Source of the DNA: 21-14-0-10-47-8 sp966211455
GTDB lineage: Bacteria; Bdellovibrionota; Bdellovibrionia; Bdellovibrionales; Bdellovibrionaceae
Direction of reading: 5' to 3'
Length of the DNA: 64,000 nucleotides
Assembly (NCBI GenBank): GCA_966211455.1
Contig: CBIHNI010000004.1
Location: 1 to 64,000 of the forward strand
Positions within the stretch are counted from its first letter, which is position 1. Each line of letters starts with the position of its first letter. Positions 18,069 to 25,428 of the stretch are shown here, piece by piece. The translations under genes and the position numbers were made by a program. Below the pieces are notes generated by a model. It ran no database searches. It saw only the letters and a list, made by a program, of their open reading frames with translations, and had not been told where the DNA came from.

Positions 18069-18623
18069 ATGGCTGTAAAGAAAAAAAGAATCTGTGTCTA
18101 TTGCGGGTCACGATCCGGCGCCCATGCGAAATACGAAGCCTTAGCGACCCAGCTGGGCCAGCAAATGGTCAAGCGCGGCTTCGATTTGGTCTACGGCGGG
18201 GGGCGTGTGGGTTTGATGGGAGTGGTCTCTCGCACAGTGATGAGCGAAGGCGGCCAGGTCTTTGGCGTGATCCCGGACGGTCTTTTTGGTAAAGAGGTCG
18301 CCGACACCGATATCACCGACCTGCAGGTGGTGGGTTCCATGCACGAGCGTAAAGCACTGATGGAAAAGCTGTCAGATGCCTTTCTGGCAATCCCAGGCGG
18401 CTGGGGAACCTTGGACGAATTCTTCGAGATCCTGACCTGGGCCCAGATCGGGATTCACAAAAAACCGGTGCTGCTACTGAACATCGACGGATTCTTTGAT
18501 CCTTTGGTGGCGCAAATGGATCTGATGGTGCGTGAAGGCTTTGTCGACCCCAAGTATTTGGCGCTATTGCAGGTGGTGAATCGGGTCGAGGATGTGTTCT
18601 CGGGGATGGGTGCGCTCGTCTAG
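18069..18623 (+). CDS. LOG family phosphoribohydrolase (TIGR00730)
   Basis: A 184-residue protein with the lysine-decarboxylase-like Rossmann fold. VYCGSRSGAHAKY is the nucleotide loop, GGGRVGLMGVVS follows, and the hallmark PGGWGTLDEFFE (about 105-116) supplies the conserved acidic residue, with MHERKALM providing the Arg. LOG proteins release the base from cytokinin-type nucleoside monophosphates; many bacterial ones act on AMP. GTGGAGG before the ATG at 18069 fixes the start. It is divergent from apt, so three purine-related genes cluster here. Confidence 0.88.
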   Translation: MAVKKKRICVYCGSRSGAHAKYEALATQLGQQMVKRGFDLVYGGGRVGLMGVVSRTVMSEGGQVFGVIPDGLFGKEVADTDITDLQVVGSMHERKALMEKLSDAFLAIPGGWGTLDEFFEILTWAQIGIHKKPVLLLNIDGFFDPLVAQMDLMVREGFVDPKYLALLQVVNRVEDVFSGMGALV

Positions 18624-18794
18624 CCCATACAGTAAGCTAATACAATAAATGCAGACTGCGATTTGCGGTGCGAGGCCAAACAAATCCCGAACTTAAGAAC
18701 ATCTGATCCAGTCTTCGCGCGATTTCTTTTTCCTAATCAATTCAGCGAGTTAATTCTTGCGCTGATTGCCGAATGAAATTACATTGCCCCGAAT

Positions 18795-19367
18795 GTGCAG
18801 CTTTCCTTTGCTCCAAAAAATGATCTTCGCCATATCAAGCGCTACACGCATGGTGGCGTGTCGTTAAAGAAAAGAAGAAAAGTCGAGCGTCCTTTGATCC
18901 CGGGGCTCATCACGCATGTGGTTCTCAAATCATCGAAGGCCCGGGGGAAATTGTCTTTTTATCAGCATAAACACCTGCTTGGATCTCTTCTCAGAAAAAA
19001 TTCGAAGCAGTTTTTGATCGAGATCTTGGATTGGGTGAATATGGGAAATCACATTCATCTCAAAGTGCGATTCAAAGACGCGAATCGCATGAAGCAGTTT
19101 CTAAAATCTTTCTCAGGAAATCTAGCTCGTCAGATCACCGGAGCCAAAAAAGGAAATAAGTTCGGAAAGTTCTGGGATGGGCTCGTCTACACCCGAGTGC
19201 TTACGAGCAAACTTGAAGAATTAGGACTTAAAGGATACTTCGAAGGCAATCACATCCAGCGCGAGCTTGGGTACAAAGAGCGAGAGAGGTATCTGAAATC
19301 TTTTAATCAGTTCCTGTATCGGCTCAGGCGGATCAAGAAGCGGCCGGCTGGGGTACCGCCGCCGTAG
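18795..19367 (+). CDS. RAYT-like Y1 transposase (TnpA_REP)
   Basis: About 190 residues. LITHVVLKSSKARGKL is a first strand, and WVNMGNHIHLKVRF contains the HUH (here HIH) metal-binding motif. LARQITGAKKGNKFGKFWDGLVYTRVLTSK leads to the probable catalytic Tyr, and YFEGNHIQRELGYKERERYLKSF closes the fold. This is the single-strand REP-associated tyrosine transposase pattern. The start is uncertain: GTG 18795 is the earliest in frame and no ribosome binding site is obvious. The stop codon lies inside a GC-rich hairpin (19355-19374) that could be its cognate REP. Confidence 0.8.
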   Translation: MQLSFAPKNDLRHIKRYTHGGVSLKKRRKVERPLIPGLITHVVLKSSKARGKLSFYQHKHLLGSLLRKNSKQFLIEILDWVNMGNHIHLKVRFKDANRMKQFLKSFSGNLARQITGAKKGNKFGKFWDGLVYTRVLTSKLEELGLKGYFEGNHIQRELGYKERERYLKSFNQFLYRLRRIKKRPAGVPPP

Positions 19368-19374
19368 CGGCGGT
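19355..19374. repeat. REP-like GC hairpin at the transposase stop codon
   Basis: ACCGCCGC (19355-19362) and GCGGCGGT (19367-19374) are perfect 8-base arms around the loop CGTA. The transposase stop TAG is at 19365-19367, so the element spans the end of the gene. RAYT transposases recognise such hairpins flanking their own gene. No second copy was noticed at the 5' side. Confidence 0.6.
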
Positions 19375-19478
19375 GATCCGAAAAGTTCAATAGAATTGTC
19401 TCCGGTCTGACAAGTGTGCATTGCCTTATTGATCAATTGTTTGAAAATGTTAATCTTAGAAGACAGTTAGATGGGGGG

Positions 19479-19817
19479 GTGTGCTTGAGGTGCATTTGTA
19501 TCGTTTTATTTTTCTTTTCGATGAATGTCTGGGCTGGAGCCGCATATGATCAGCTGATCAAAGGGCTTTCAAAAGATGTTGTTAAGATTATTGATCGTCG
19601 GATTGGTTGCAACTATTGGTCTGGGGAGATGCCAGAAAATCCAAACAGTCCAGAAGTTCGAAATTCAGGCCGACCGCAGATGATTGAGAAAAATATAAAA
19701 AACTTAAAGTGTTCAACTCTCGAAAGAGATGAAAAGAAAATGAGGGTTAAGTATAAAAAGCGGACGGAGGTCCTCAAGGCGCTTGATGAGGCCGCCTCTC
19801 TAACTCCAGCCGAATAA
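19479..19817 (+). CDS. Small secreted protein of unknown function
   Basis: About 112 residues from a GTG at 19479; the frame is open from a GTG at 19416. From 19479 a signal-peptide-like N-terminus appears (MCLRCICIVLFFFSMNVWAG), followed by a charged mature part with two cysteines (GCNYW and KCSTL). The G-rich run before the start is a poor ribosome binding site, so the start is a guess. Base use is more AT-rich than in the neighbours and the gene follows a transposase, suggesting acquired DNA. No family recognised. Confidence 0.45.
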   Translation: MCLRCICIVLFFFSMNVWAGAAYDQLIKGLSKDVVKIIDRRIGCNYWSGEMPENPNSPEVRNSGRPQMIEKNIKNLKCSTLERDEKKMRVKYKKRTEVLKALDEAASLTPAE

Positions 19818-19891
19818 TAATCTGCCTTTTATCCAGCCTCACTCCAAATCATCAAGTCTTTTGCGGTAGCACCCTCAGCCCCGGTAAGGTG

Positions 19892-19919
19892 GCATCGCGC
19901 AGATGTTGGCGATGCTTTT
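19892..19919 (+). terminator. Weak hairpin terminator candidate
   Basis: GCATCGC (19892-19898) pairs with GCGATGC (19909-19915) across a 10-base loop and is followed by TTTT. It lies after the small secreted gene and just beyond the stop of the convergent phosphatase gene. The stem is short, so the call is weak. Confidence 0.3.
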
Positions 19920-20533
19920 CAAACCTTCGGCTGCAGCAAAAGATCTGTGGTCGTGGGTCCGCTGTAGGTCATCGTGCCGTTTTTAAATTGAAAGGGCACG
20001 ATGGCGCAGTTGGGGACGAAGAAGTTTTCTTTCACCTCGGTTGATAGGTGATACACCAAAGTTCGAATCACATATCCGTGCGTGACGAAAGCGATCGTTT
20101 CATCTGGGTGCTGTTCCAGATAACTCCGCAAACAATTTTGAATGCGATCTAAAACTTCGCGGCGTGATTCTCCGCCCGGAAATCTTTGATCCAGGCTGCC
20201 TTCATGATTCTGCCCCCAGCTTTCACGAAAGCCCGCGCCCAGTTTCAAATTCACTTCATCCCAAGTCAGGCCTTCGCCAATTCCCAAGTGCACTTCACGC
20301 AGGGCTGGGTTCATCTCAATTTGAGACGCAGTTAAAAACGAGGCGGTCTTATGAGCCCGCACAAGGTCACTGCTAATCACTTTGGTAAGACCAAGGCTTG
20401 TCACCAGCACCGGCAGCTGGGCTGCTTGACTGAGCCCCACTTCATTCAGCGGGATGTCGGTGTGGCCCTGCAACTTCTTAAGTTTGACGTTCCAGTCGGT
20501 TTCGCCATGACGGATTAGATAAAAGTTTTGCAT
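19919..20533 (-). CDS. Histidine phosphatase family protein
   Basis: About 204 residues. The start at 20533 places FYLIRHGETDWN, the RHG phosphohistidine motif, near the N-terminus as usual; a longer reading frame adds an unlikely 22 residues. LQGHTDIPLNEVGLSQA, SSDLVRAHKTA, LREVHLGIGEGLTWDEV and IAFVTHGYVIRTL supply the other catalytic Arg, Glu and His residues. The family includes phosphoglycerate mutases, cobalamin phosphatase and general phosphatases; the substrate cannot be told from sequence. It is probably monocistronic. Confidence 0.85.
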   Translation of the reverse strand: MQNFYLIRHGETDWNVKLKKLQGHTDIPLNEVGLSQAAQLPVLVTSLGLTKVISSDLVRAHKTASFLTASQIEMNPALREVHLGIGEGLTWDEVNLKLGAGFRESWGQNHEGSLDQRFPGGESRREVLDRIQNCLRSYLEQHPDETIAFVTHGYVIRTLVYHLSTEVKENFFVPNCAIVPFQFKNGTMTYSGPTTTDLLLQPKV

Positions 20534-20676
20534 TGAAGACGTAAATTGCAGGAGGCCCGGACCTACGTCAATAACTTCGACGAGAATCTGGACCTTCATT
20601 CCCGGCTTGAGACCAAAAATCGTTGAGGGTTTTAAGATTTGCTCCGATCAGGGAGAATGAAGAGAGGAGGCACATC

Positions 20677-21120
20677 GTGAACCATCGCAGTCTCGGCGCC
20701 ATATTTTTGTCTTCTCTTCTTTTTTGCCTCATCACAGTTTCATTCGCGTTTGCCGCATCGACAAAAGTTGTCAAACACGTCGTCCAAGAAGATGAAACCG
20801 CGTGGTTTCTGGCCAGTGTGTATTATGGCAACGGCAATCATTACACCAAACTTTTGCAAGCCAATGGGCTGACCCGTCCCGAAGAAATGAAAGAAGGGAT
20901 GGAGATCCAAATTCCGGAGCCCAAATTTTATAAAGAGCAGGCGGATTTTTCCGCTCGTTACGCCAAACTTTGGGAGGCCCGTCAGAAAGCTTTAGGCTTG
21001 CAAAAAGGAAGTCCGCTTCCCAATGCCAAAGTCGTCATTCCGACTGAAACCATTCGACAGCAGGACAGCTTGCAAAATCTTCCGTTCAAAGAAGTCAGGG
21101 AAGCGGCGCATGTCGAATGA
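20677..21120 (+). CDS. Secreted LysM-like protein
   Basis: A 147-residue protein starting at a GTG (20677) with a strong AGAGAGGAGG 6 bases upstream. A signal peptide (residues 1-27, ending SFAFA) is followed by one LysM-like repeat: KHVVQEDETAWFLASVYYGNGNHYTKLLQANGL and a final MEIQIPEP strand (about 31-80). LysM binds peptidoglycan glycan strands, so the protein should sit on the wall in the periplasm. Its last 11 bases overlap the start of the HD-GYP gene, which suggests coordinated production. Confidence 0.75.
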   Translation: MNHRSLGAIFLSSLLFCLITVSFAFAASTKVVKHVVQEDETAWFLASVYYGNGNHYTKLLQANGLTRPEEMKEGMEIQIPEPKFYKEQADFSARYAKLWEARQKALGLQKGSPLPNAKVVIPTETIRQQDSLQNLPFKEVREAAHVE

Positions 21121-22099
21121 AGAGTTCTTACCGATTCAAAGCTTAGACATTGAGGCTGAGACGACGATCAGCTTCAATCTCTATGTGAATCTGCCGCTGA
21201 ACCGCAAGTACATTCTGTACCGGCGGGCGGGGGGCCAGATCGAGTCCCAGCGCATGGAGAAGTTCACCGAGGGAAACCTCTCGAACTTTTTCATCGAAAA
21301 GAAGGATTACAACGAATTCGTAAAATATGTGGCCCAACGAATTCGTTCTCTGGTCGGGACACAAGACAGTGCCGAAAATAAAAAGATGATGCAAGCGGCG
21401 GCCAAAGCCATCTTGTCATCGACGTTGGATCAAAGCGATCCGGCGATCGCAGCGGCACTGATGGGAAATCTGAACGATATCACCGGCACCATTATCGAAA
21501 GCGCCTTGGAAAACGTGAACGTTGGCCATTCGGGTGCGAAAAAGCTGTTCCATCGTTTGGCGATGCTGGCGGACAAAGGAAGCGATTTCCAAAAGCATCC
21601 GGTGAACGTGGCAAGCCTTGCGGTGCTGATCACGTTCGGGATCGGTTATTCGCGTGAAAAGATTTTGACCGACGTCGCGATGGCAGCACTTCTTCATGAC
21701 GTGGGCTTATCGAAGCTTCCGCCAAAGGTGATCCCGCATGCGCATCATCCTTTGCAGCTGGGAATCTACGAGCGCGAATGGGTGTACAAGCATCCCGATC
21801 TTTCCGTCGAGCTTCTGGAAGAAAAAAATATCCCGATTTCAGATTTGGCAAAGACAATCATTCGTCAGCACCATGAAGAGTTCAACGGTTCGGGTTATCC
21901 AAACGGTCTTCGCGGTTACACCATCAACGAGCTTTCGCAGATCCTGCGTGTGGCCGACGAAGTCGATCAGCTCTTCACCGAGTTCCACACAAGCCCCGGC
22001 AATCTGAAGCTGCGGGTGGCAGAACTTCTGCGACGACTCGGTGAGCAAAAGGTGATTGAGCCTTTGCTCTTAAGCCGAATCCGCCAAGTTCTGATCTAA
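21110..22099 (+). CDS. HD-GYP-like domain protein
   Basis: A 329-residue protein. The N-terminal half (about 1-150) is of unknown type. The C-terminal half carries an HD-GYP-like domain: LLHDVGLSKLPPKVIPH (metal-binding HD) and IIRQHHEEFNGSGYPNGLRGY (HH and GYP), then SQILRVADEVDQL. HD-GYP enzymes hydrolyse cyclic di-GMP. Here the usual Lys after HDxG is Leu-Ser-Lys and there is no receiver domain, so activity is probable but not certain. The start overlaps the LysM gene stop. Confidence 0.78.
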   Translation: MSNEEFLPIQSLDIEAETTISFNLYVNLPLNRKYILYRRAGGQIESQRMEKFTEGNLSNFFIEKKDYNEFVKYVAQRIRSLVGTQDSAENKKMMQAAAKAILSSTLDQSDPAIAAALMGNLNDITGTIIESALENVNVGHSGAKKLFHRLAMLADKGSDFQKHPVNVASLAVLITFGIGYSREKILTDVAMAALLHDVGLSKLPPKVIPHAHHPLQLGIYEREWVYKHPDLSVELLEEKNIPISDLAKTIIRQHHEEFNGSGYPNGLRGYTINELSQILRVADEVDQLFTEFHTSPGNLKLRVAELLRRLGEQKVIEPLLLSRIRQVLI

Positions 22100-22223
22100 G
22101 CTTCATTTCTTTTGTTCCTTTTGCTTAAAGTTTCAGCAAATCCTGGCATAAATGCGTGCATTCATTGACAGAAATGTCTTCCAAAAGTCATATTCGCGGC
22201 TCCACTAGAAAAAGGAAGACAGC

Positions 22224-24281
22224 ATGAATTCATCGTCGTTTTTGATGTTGCCTGTGATTGCCGGTGTGATCGGTATGATCGGAGCATTGTTCTTTTATTT
22301 CCGAGTGAAGGCGCAACCTTCTGGAAATGAAACCATGAATCGCATCGCACAGTACGTGCGTGAAGGTTCGATGGCCTTCTTGGTGCGCGAGTACAAGGTC
22401 CTTGCGATCTATGCGGTTGTTGTAGGCGCGGCACTGGCTTGGGGCTTGGGCCTTTTGGCTGCTGGCTGCTTTATTTTAGGAGCGTTCCTCAGCTTGCTGG
22501 CTGGATTCTTCGGGATGAAGGCGGCGACTTACGCGAACGTTCGCACCACGCAAGCGGCAAGCACTGGCATCAAAGCCAAAGCTTTGTTGGTGGCGCTGGA
22601 TGGTGGCGCGGTGATGGGTCTTTCAGTCGCGGGTCTTGGCCTGATCGGCTTGGGTGCTCTTTATTGGATCTATCAAGGTACGGATCAAGTCGCGACGGTG
22701 ATGCACTCGTTCGCCGTCGGCGCAAGCTCGATCGCTTTGTTTGCTCGTATCGGTGGCGGTATCTATACCAAAGCGGCTGACGTCGGCGCGGACATCGCAG
22801 GTAAAGTTATCGAAGGTATTCCAGAAGACGATCCTCGCAACCCAGGTGTGATCGCCGATAACGTGGGTGACAACGTCGGTGACGTGGCCGGTATGGGCGC
22901 GGACATTTACGAATCCATGGTCGCGGCAATCGTTTCGGCGATGGCCATCGCCTTGACGGTTCCTGCCGATAAGATGGTCGCTTTGATGGAAGCTTCGATG
23001 GATGACCAGCGTTTGACCGCCGTGATTTTGCCATTGGTTCTTTCGGCCGTCGGCATGATCATTTCGATCGTGGTTGTATTTGCGGCACGTGCGGCTTCAA
23101 ATTTTCAACCGGCAACTGTTCTTCGCAGCAGCTTGATCGTTCCGCCGATTCTTTTGACAATCGCCGCGGCCGTTTTGATGCCGATGTGGGGAATCACTCA
23201 GGGTGTGACGGTGGCTTTGGCGGCCGGTGCTTTCGGTGGAGCTTTGATTGGTTTGATCACTGAATACTATACCGCTGCAAAACCAATCCGCATCGTGGCT
23301 GAAGCCAACAAAACAGGTCCGGCAACGGGCGTGATTCGCGGTTTGGCTGTCGGTATGGAATCAACCGCAATCCCCATGATCATCGTTGTGATCGCGGCTT
23401 ACATCGCGGACCGTGCTTTGGGTCTTTACGGTATCGCGCTTTCGGCTGTCGGAATGCTGGCGGGAACCGCTGTTGTCATGACGGTCGATGCTTACGGTCC
23501 GATCGCCGATAACGCCGGTGGTATCTCGGAGATGAGCGGTTTGGGTAAAGACGTTCGTGCGATCACGGACGAATTGGATGCGGTTGGAAATACAACGGCC
23601 GCCATCGGTAAAGGTTTCGCGATCGGTTCCGCGATCCTGACGGTTCTGGCACTGTTCTCGGCTTTCAATATGGAAGTGAATCACGTGCGTGAACAAGCGG
23701 GTGCAGCCGCGATGTCTTTGGATCTGACTTCAAGCGGAGTTCTGATCGGAATCTTGTTGGGTTCAATCCTTCCATTCTTGGTCGGTTCAACGACCATGAC
23801 AGCTGTCGGTCACGCGGCTGGAAAAATCGTCGAAGAGATCGCTCGTCAGTTCAAAGAAATCCCGGGCCTTCTTCAAGGAAAAGCCGAACCACAACCAGCA
23901 AAGATCGTGGATATCGCGACTTCAGCGGCTTTGTGGGAAATGATCATTCCAGGAATGATCGCGATCTTGGCCCCAGTTTTGGTCGGATTCATTTTGGGTC
24001 CACAAGCTTTGGCCGGTCTTCTGGCAGGTTCTTTGGCGGTTGGTGCCACCATGTCTTTGTTCATGGCCAACGCCGGTGGCGCATGGGATAACGCGAAGAA
24101 GTTCATCGAAAAAGGTGGAATCCCAGGATCACCTAAGGGCAGCGAGGTTCACAAAGCCGCTGTCGTCGGTGACACTGTCGGCGATCCATTCAAAGATACA
24201 TCAGGCCCAGGTATCGCAATCTTGATCAAGGTGATGTCAGTCGTATCTCTTCTGATCGCGCAACTGATCGCAATGCGATAG
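22224..24281 (+). CDS. hppA: Membrane-bound ion-pumping pyrophosphatase
   Basis: A 685-residue protein with about 16 membrane helices that couples PPi hydrolysis to cation export. Active-site blocks are visible: DVGADIAGKVIEGIPEDDPR (about 190-210), ADNVGDNVGDVAGMGAD, DAYGPIADNAGGISEMS and DTVGDPFKDTSGP near the C-terminus. The motif GNTTAAIGKGF has Ala where K+-independent enzymes have Lys, so it belongs to the K+-dependent group, which contains both H+ and Na+ pumps. It is a single gene followed by a strong terminator. Confidence 0.95.
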   Translation: MNSSSFLMLPVIAGVIGMIGALFFYFRVKAQPSGNETMNRIAQYVREGSMAFLVREYKVLAIYAVVVGAALAWGLGLLAAGCFILGAFLSLLAGFFGMKAATYANVRTTQAASTGIKAKALLVALDGGAVMGLSVAGLGLIGLGALYWIYQGTDQVATVMHSFAVGASSIALFARIGGGIYTKAADVGADIAGKVIEGIPEDDPRNPGVIADNVGDNVGDVAGMGADIYESMVAAIVSAMAIALTVPADKMVALMEASMDDQRLTAVILPLVLSAVGMIISIVVVFAARAASNFQPATVLRSSLIVPPILLTIAAAVLMPMWGITQGVTVALAAGAFGGALIGLITEYYTAAKPIRIVAEANKTGPATGVIRGLAVGMESTAIPMIIVVIAAYIADRALGLYGIALSAVGMLAGTAVVMTVDAYGPIADNAGGISEMSGLGKDVRAITDELDAVGNTTAAIGKGFAIGSAILTVLALFSAFNMEVNHVREQAGAAAMSLDLTSSGVLIGILLGSILPFLVGSTTMTAVGHAAGKIVEEIARQFKEIPGLLQGKAEPQPAKIVDIATSAALWEMIIPGMIAILAPVLVGFILGPQALAGLLAGSLAVGATMSLFMANAGGAWDNAKKFIEKGGIPGSPKGSEVHKAAVVGDTVGDPFKDTSGPGIAILIKVMSVVSLLIAQLIAMR

Positions 24282-24316
24282 TCTTTCGCAAGTATTTCAA
24301 AAATTTGAAATCCAGC

Positions 24317-24349
24317 AAAACCATCCGGAAACGGGTGGTTTTGTTTTTT
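24317..24349 (+). terminator. Rho-independent terminator of the pyrophosphatase gene
   Basis: AAAACCATCC (24317-24326) pairs with GGGTGGTTTT (24333-24342) with one G-U pair and a 6-base loop, followed by G and six T. It lies 35 bp after the hppA stop codon. Confidence 0.85.
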
Positions 24350-24590
24350 GGTGGTGGGCGCGCATCGCTTTGCTTGCTTGGTTTGGAAGGGCAGCGCCTC
24401 TCGAGCGCAGCGGTGCCTTGCCGGCCGCGCCTTGGTGTAAACGCAGGTGCATCCGTCCGTGTGCCTGGCCGGCCGCGAAGGCTGCAAGCCGGCCATCGTG
24501 GCTGGGCGCCCCCGGCCGCCTTGTCTAAAATGAGGGGACAAAATCAAAATGCGAATGCTTGGGAGAATCTGGTTTTGGATTTGAGGGGCT
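24350..24590. other. GC-rich gene-free stretch with CGGCCGG motifs
   Basis: No credible coding frame. The stretch is dense in GGCCGG/CCGGCC cores (about 24420-24520) and contains a 30-base block, 24488-24517, that recurs inverted near 59350. The surrounding bases, including TCCGTCCGTGTG-like and GGCTGC..GCCGG pieces, also recur in the same order near 59324-59349. It looks like a dispersed palindromic repeat. Confidence 0.5.
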
Positions 24591-24593
24591 CTT

Positions 24594-24643
24594 CTCTCAA
24601 TTCCGGTAAACCGTCGGCTTTGCCGGTTTACCGGAATTGAGAG
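24594..24643. repeat. Perfect 20-bp inverted repeat
   Basis: Arms 24594-24613 and 24624-24643 are exact reverse complements, 20 bases each, around a 10-base loop (24614-24623). Arm core: TTCCGGTAAACCG. There is no T-run on either side, so it is not an obvious intrinsic terminator. A related shorter hairpin, CCGGTATA (24682-24689) with TATACCGG (24706-24713), follows. Confidence 0.8.
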
Positions 24644-24750
24644 GAAAGACCTCTTTGACTTGAAAGACCTTTACCCCGAATCCGGTATATTGGCATTTTG
24701 CCTATTATACCGGTTTTGCACGCAGAGGGCCTTTATGAAAAAAAGGAGAG

Positions 24751-24892
24751 GGCAACTCCGAGAGTTTCACTCTGAGGCTTTCATCCCGAGGTTTTCACGG
24801 CGAGTCCTTCGTCCCGAGGCCAACAAATTGGCGAAAATGTCAGTTTATTGGCCTCGGAGCGAAGCTCTCGGGACGAAGATTTTGGGTCGAAG
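24751..24892. repeat. Phased 14-bp repeats in opposing orientation
   Basis: Five consecutive 14-base units run forward (24751-24820), each with a (C)CGAG-type core at unit positions 8-12; examples are TTTCATCCCGAGGT (24779) and CTTCGTCCCGAGGC (24807). After a 30-base centre (24821-24850), three units run in reverse complement: 24851-24864, 24865-24878 and 24879-24892, each ending in CGAAG. CTTCGTCCCGAG at 24807 and CTCGGGACGAAG at 24867 are perfect complements. The 14-base period is not a multiple of three, and no plausible protein is encoded. Confidence 0.7.
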
Positions 24893-25023
24893 GTCTTAAA
24901 GAAAAGCCACCTCCCCCAAAAACCCCAGACCAATGTCGCGCGCCAGTCGCTGGTGCCCGAACCCCAGTTTCACTTTTCATCTTCCTCATTTCAGGGAATG
25001 ATAGAGATGAAGGAGAACCCCAC

Positions 25024-25410
25024 ATGAAAACTTGGACTCGTTTGATTTTGTCGGGCGCCACCGCGTTTCTTTTGATCACCGCATTTTTTTCGTCGCCGGT
25101 GATGGCCTTCGGTGGTCCGTGCAAAACGGATATTGAAAAATTTTGTAAAGACAAGCCGAAGGGGCGCGAGCTTGCGAAATGTTTGACCGATCACAAAGCG
25201 GATCTGTCGCCGACTTGCAAAGAAAAGTATCGCGATATGGTGGGTCGTCTTCGTCACACGTTTGAAGCTTGCCAAGATGATGCGGAAAAATTTTGTGCCG
25301 ATGTGAAGCCGGGCGGTGGAGCTTTGGTGAAATGTTTGGTCAGCCATAAGGCCGAACTTTCTCAGGGCTGCAAAGACGCTACCGATAAGAACAAGAAAAA
25401 GAAACGCTAA
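25024..25410 (+). CDS. Secreted cysteine-rich repeat protein
   Basis: A 128-residue protein with a signal peptide (to about PVMAF). It is followed by two cysteine-rich (GLG1-type) repeats: CKTDIEKFCKDKPKGRELAKC...LSPTCKEKY and CQDDAEKFCADVKPGGGALVKC...LSQGCKDA. It ends in a Lys-rich tail. Eight regularly spaced cysteines suggest four disulphides per protein in the periplasm. The function of bacterial members is unknown. It lies directly after the repeat-dense stretch and 18 bp before an MFS gene, with which it may be co-transcribed. Confidence 0.75.
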   Translation: MKTWTRLILSGATAFLLITAFFSSPVMAFGGPCKTDIEKFCKDKPKGRELAKCLTDHKADLSPTCKEKYRDMVGRLRHTFEACQDDAEKFCADVKPGGGALVKCLVSHKAELSQGCKDATDKNKKKKR

Positions 25411-25428
25411 GAATTCGAGTTTCAATTT

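Noticed and set aside
24305..24640. 111-codon open frame after hppA
   Set aside because: It starts inside the terminator and runs through GC-rich repeats, with no coding signal.
24751..24892. CRISPR array
   Set aside because: Units are contiguous 14-mers with no spacers and there are no cas genes.
24660..24899. 79-codon open frame through the 14-bp repeat array
   Set aside because: The repeats are not in a multiple of three and the protein (Arg-rich, with no family) just follows the repeat; a structured element is more likely.
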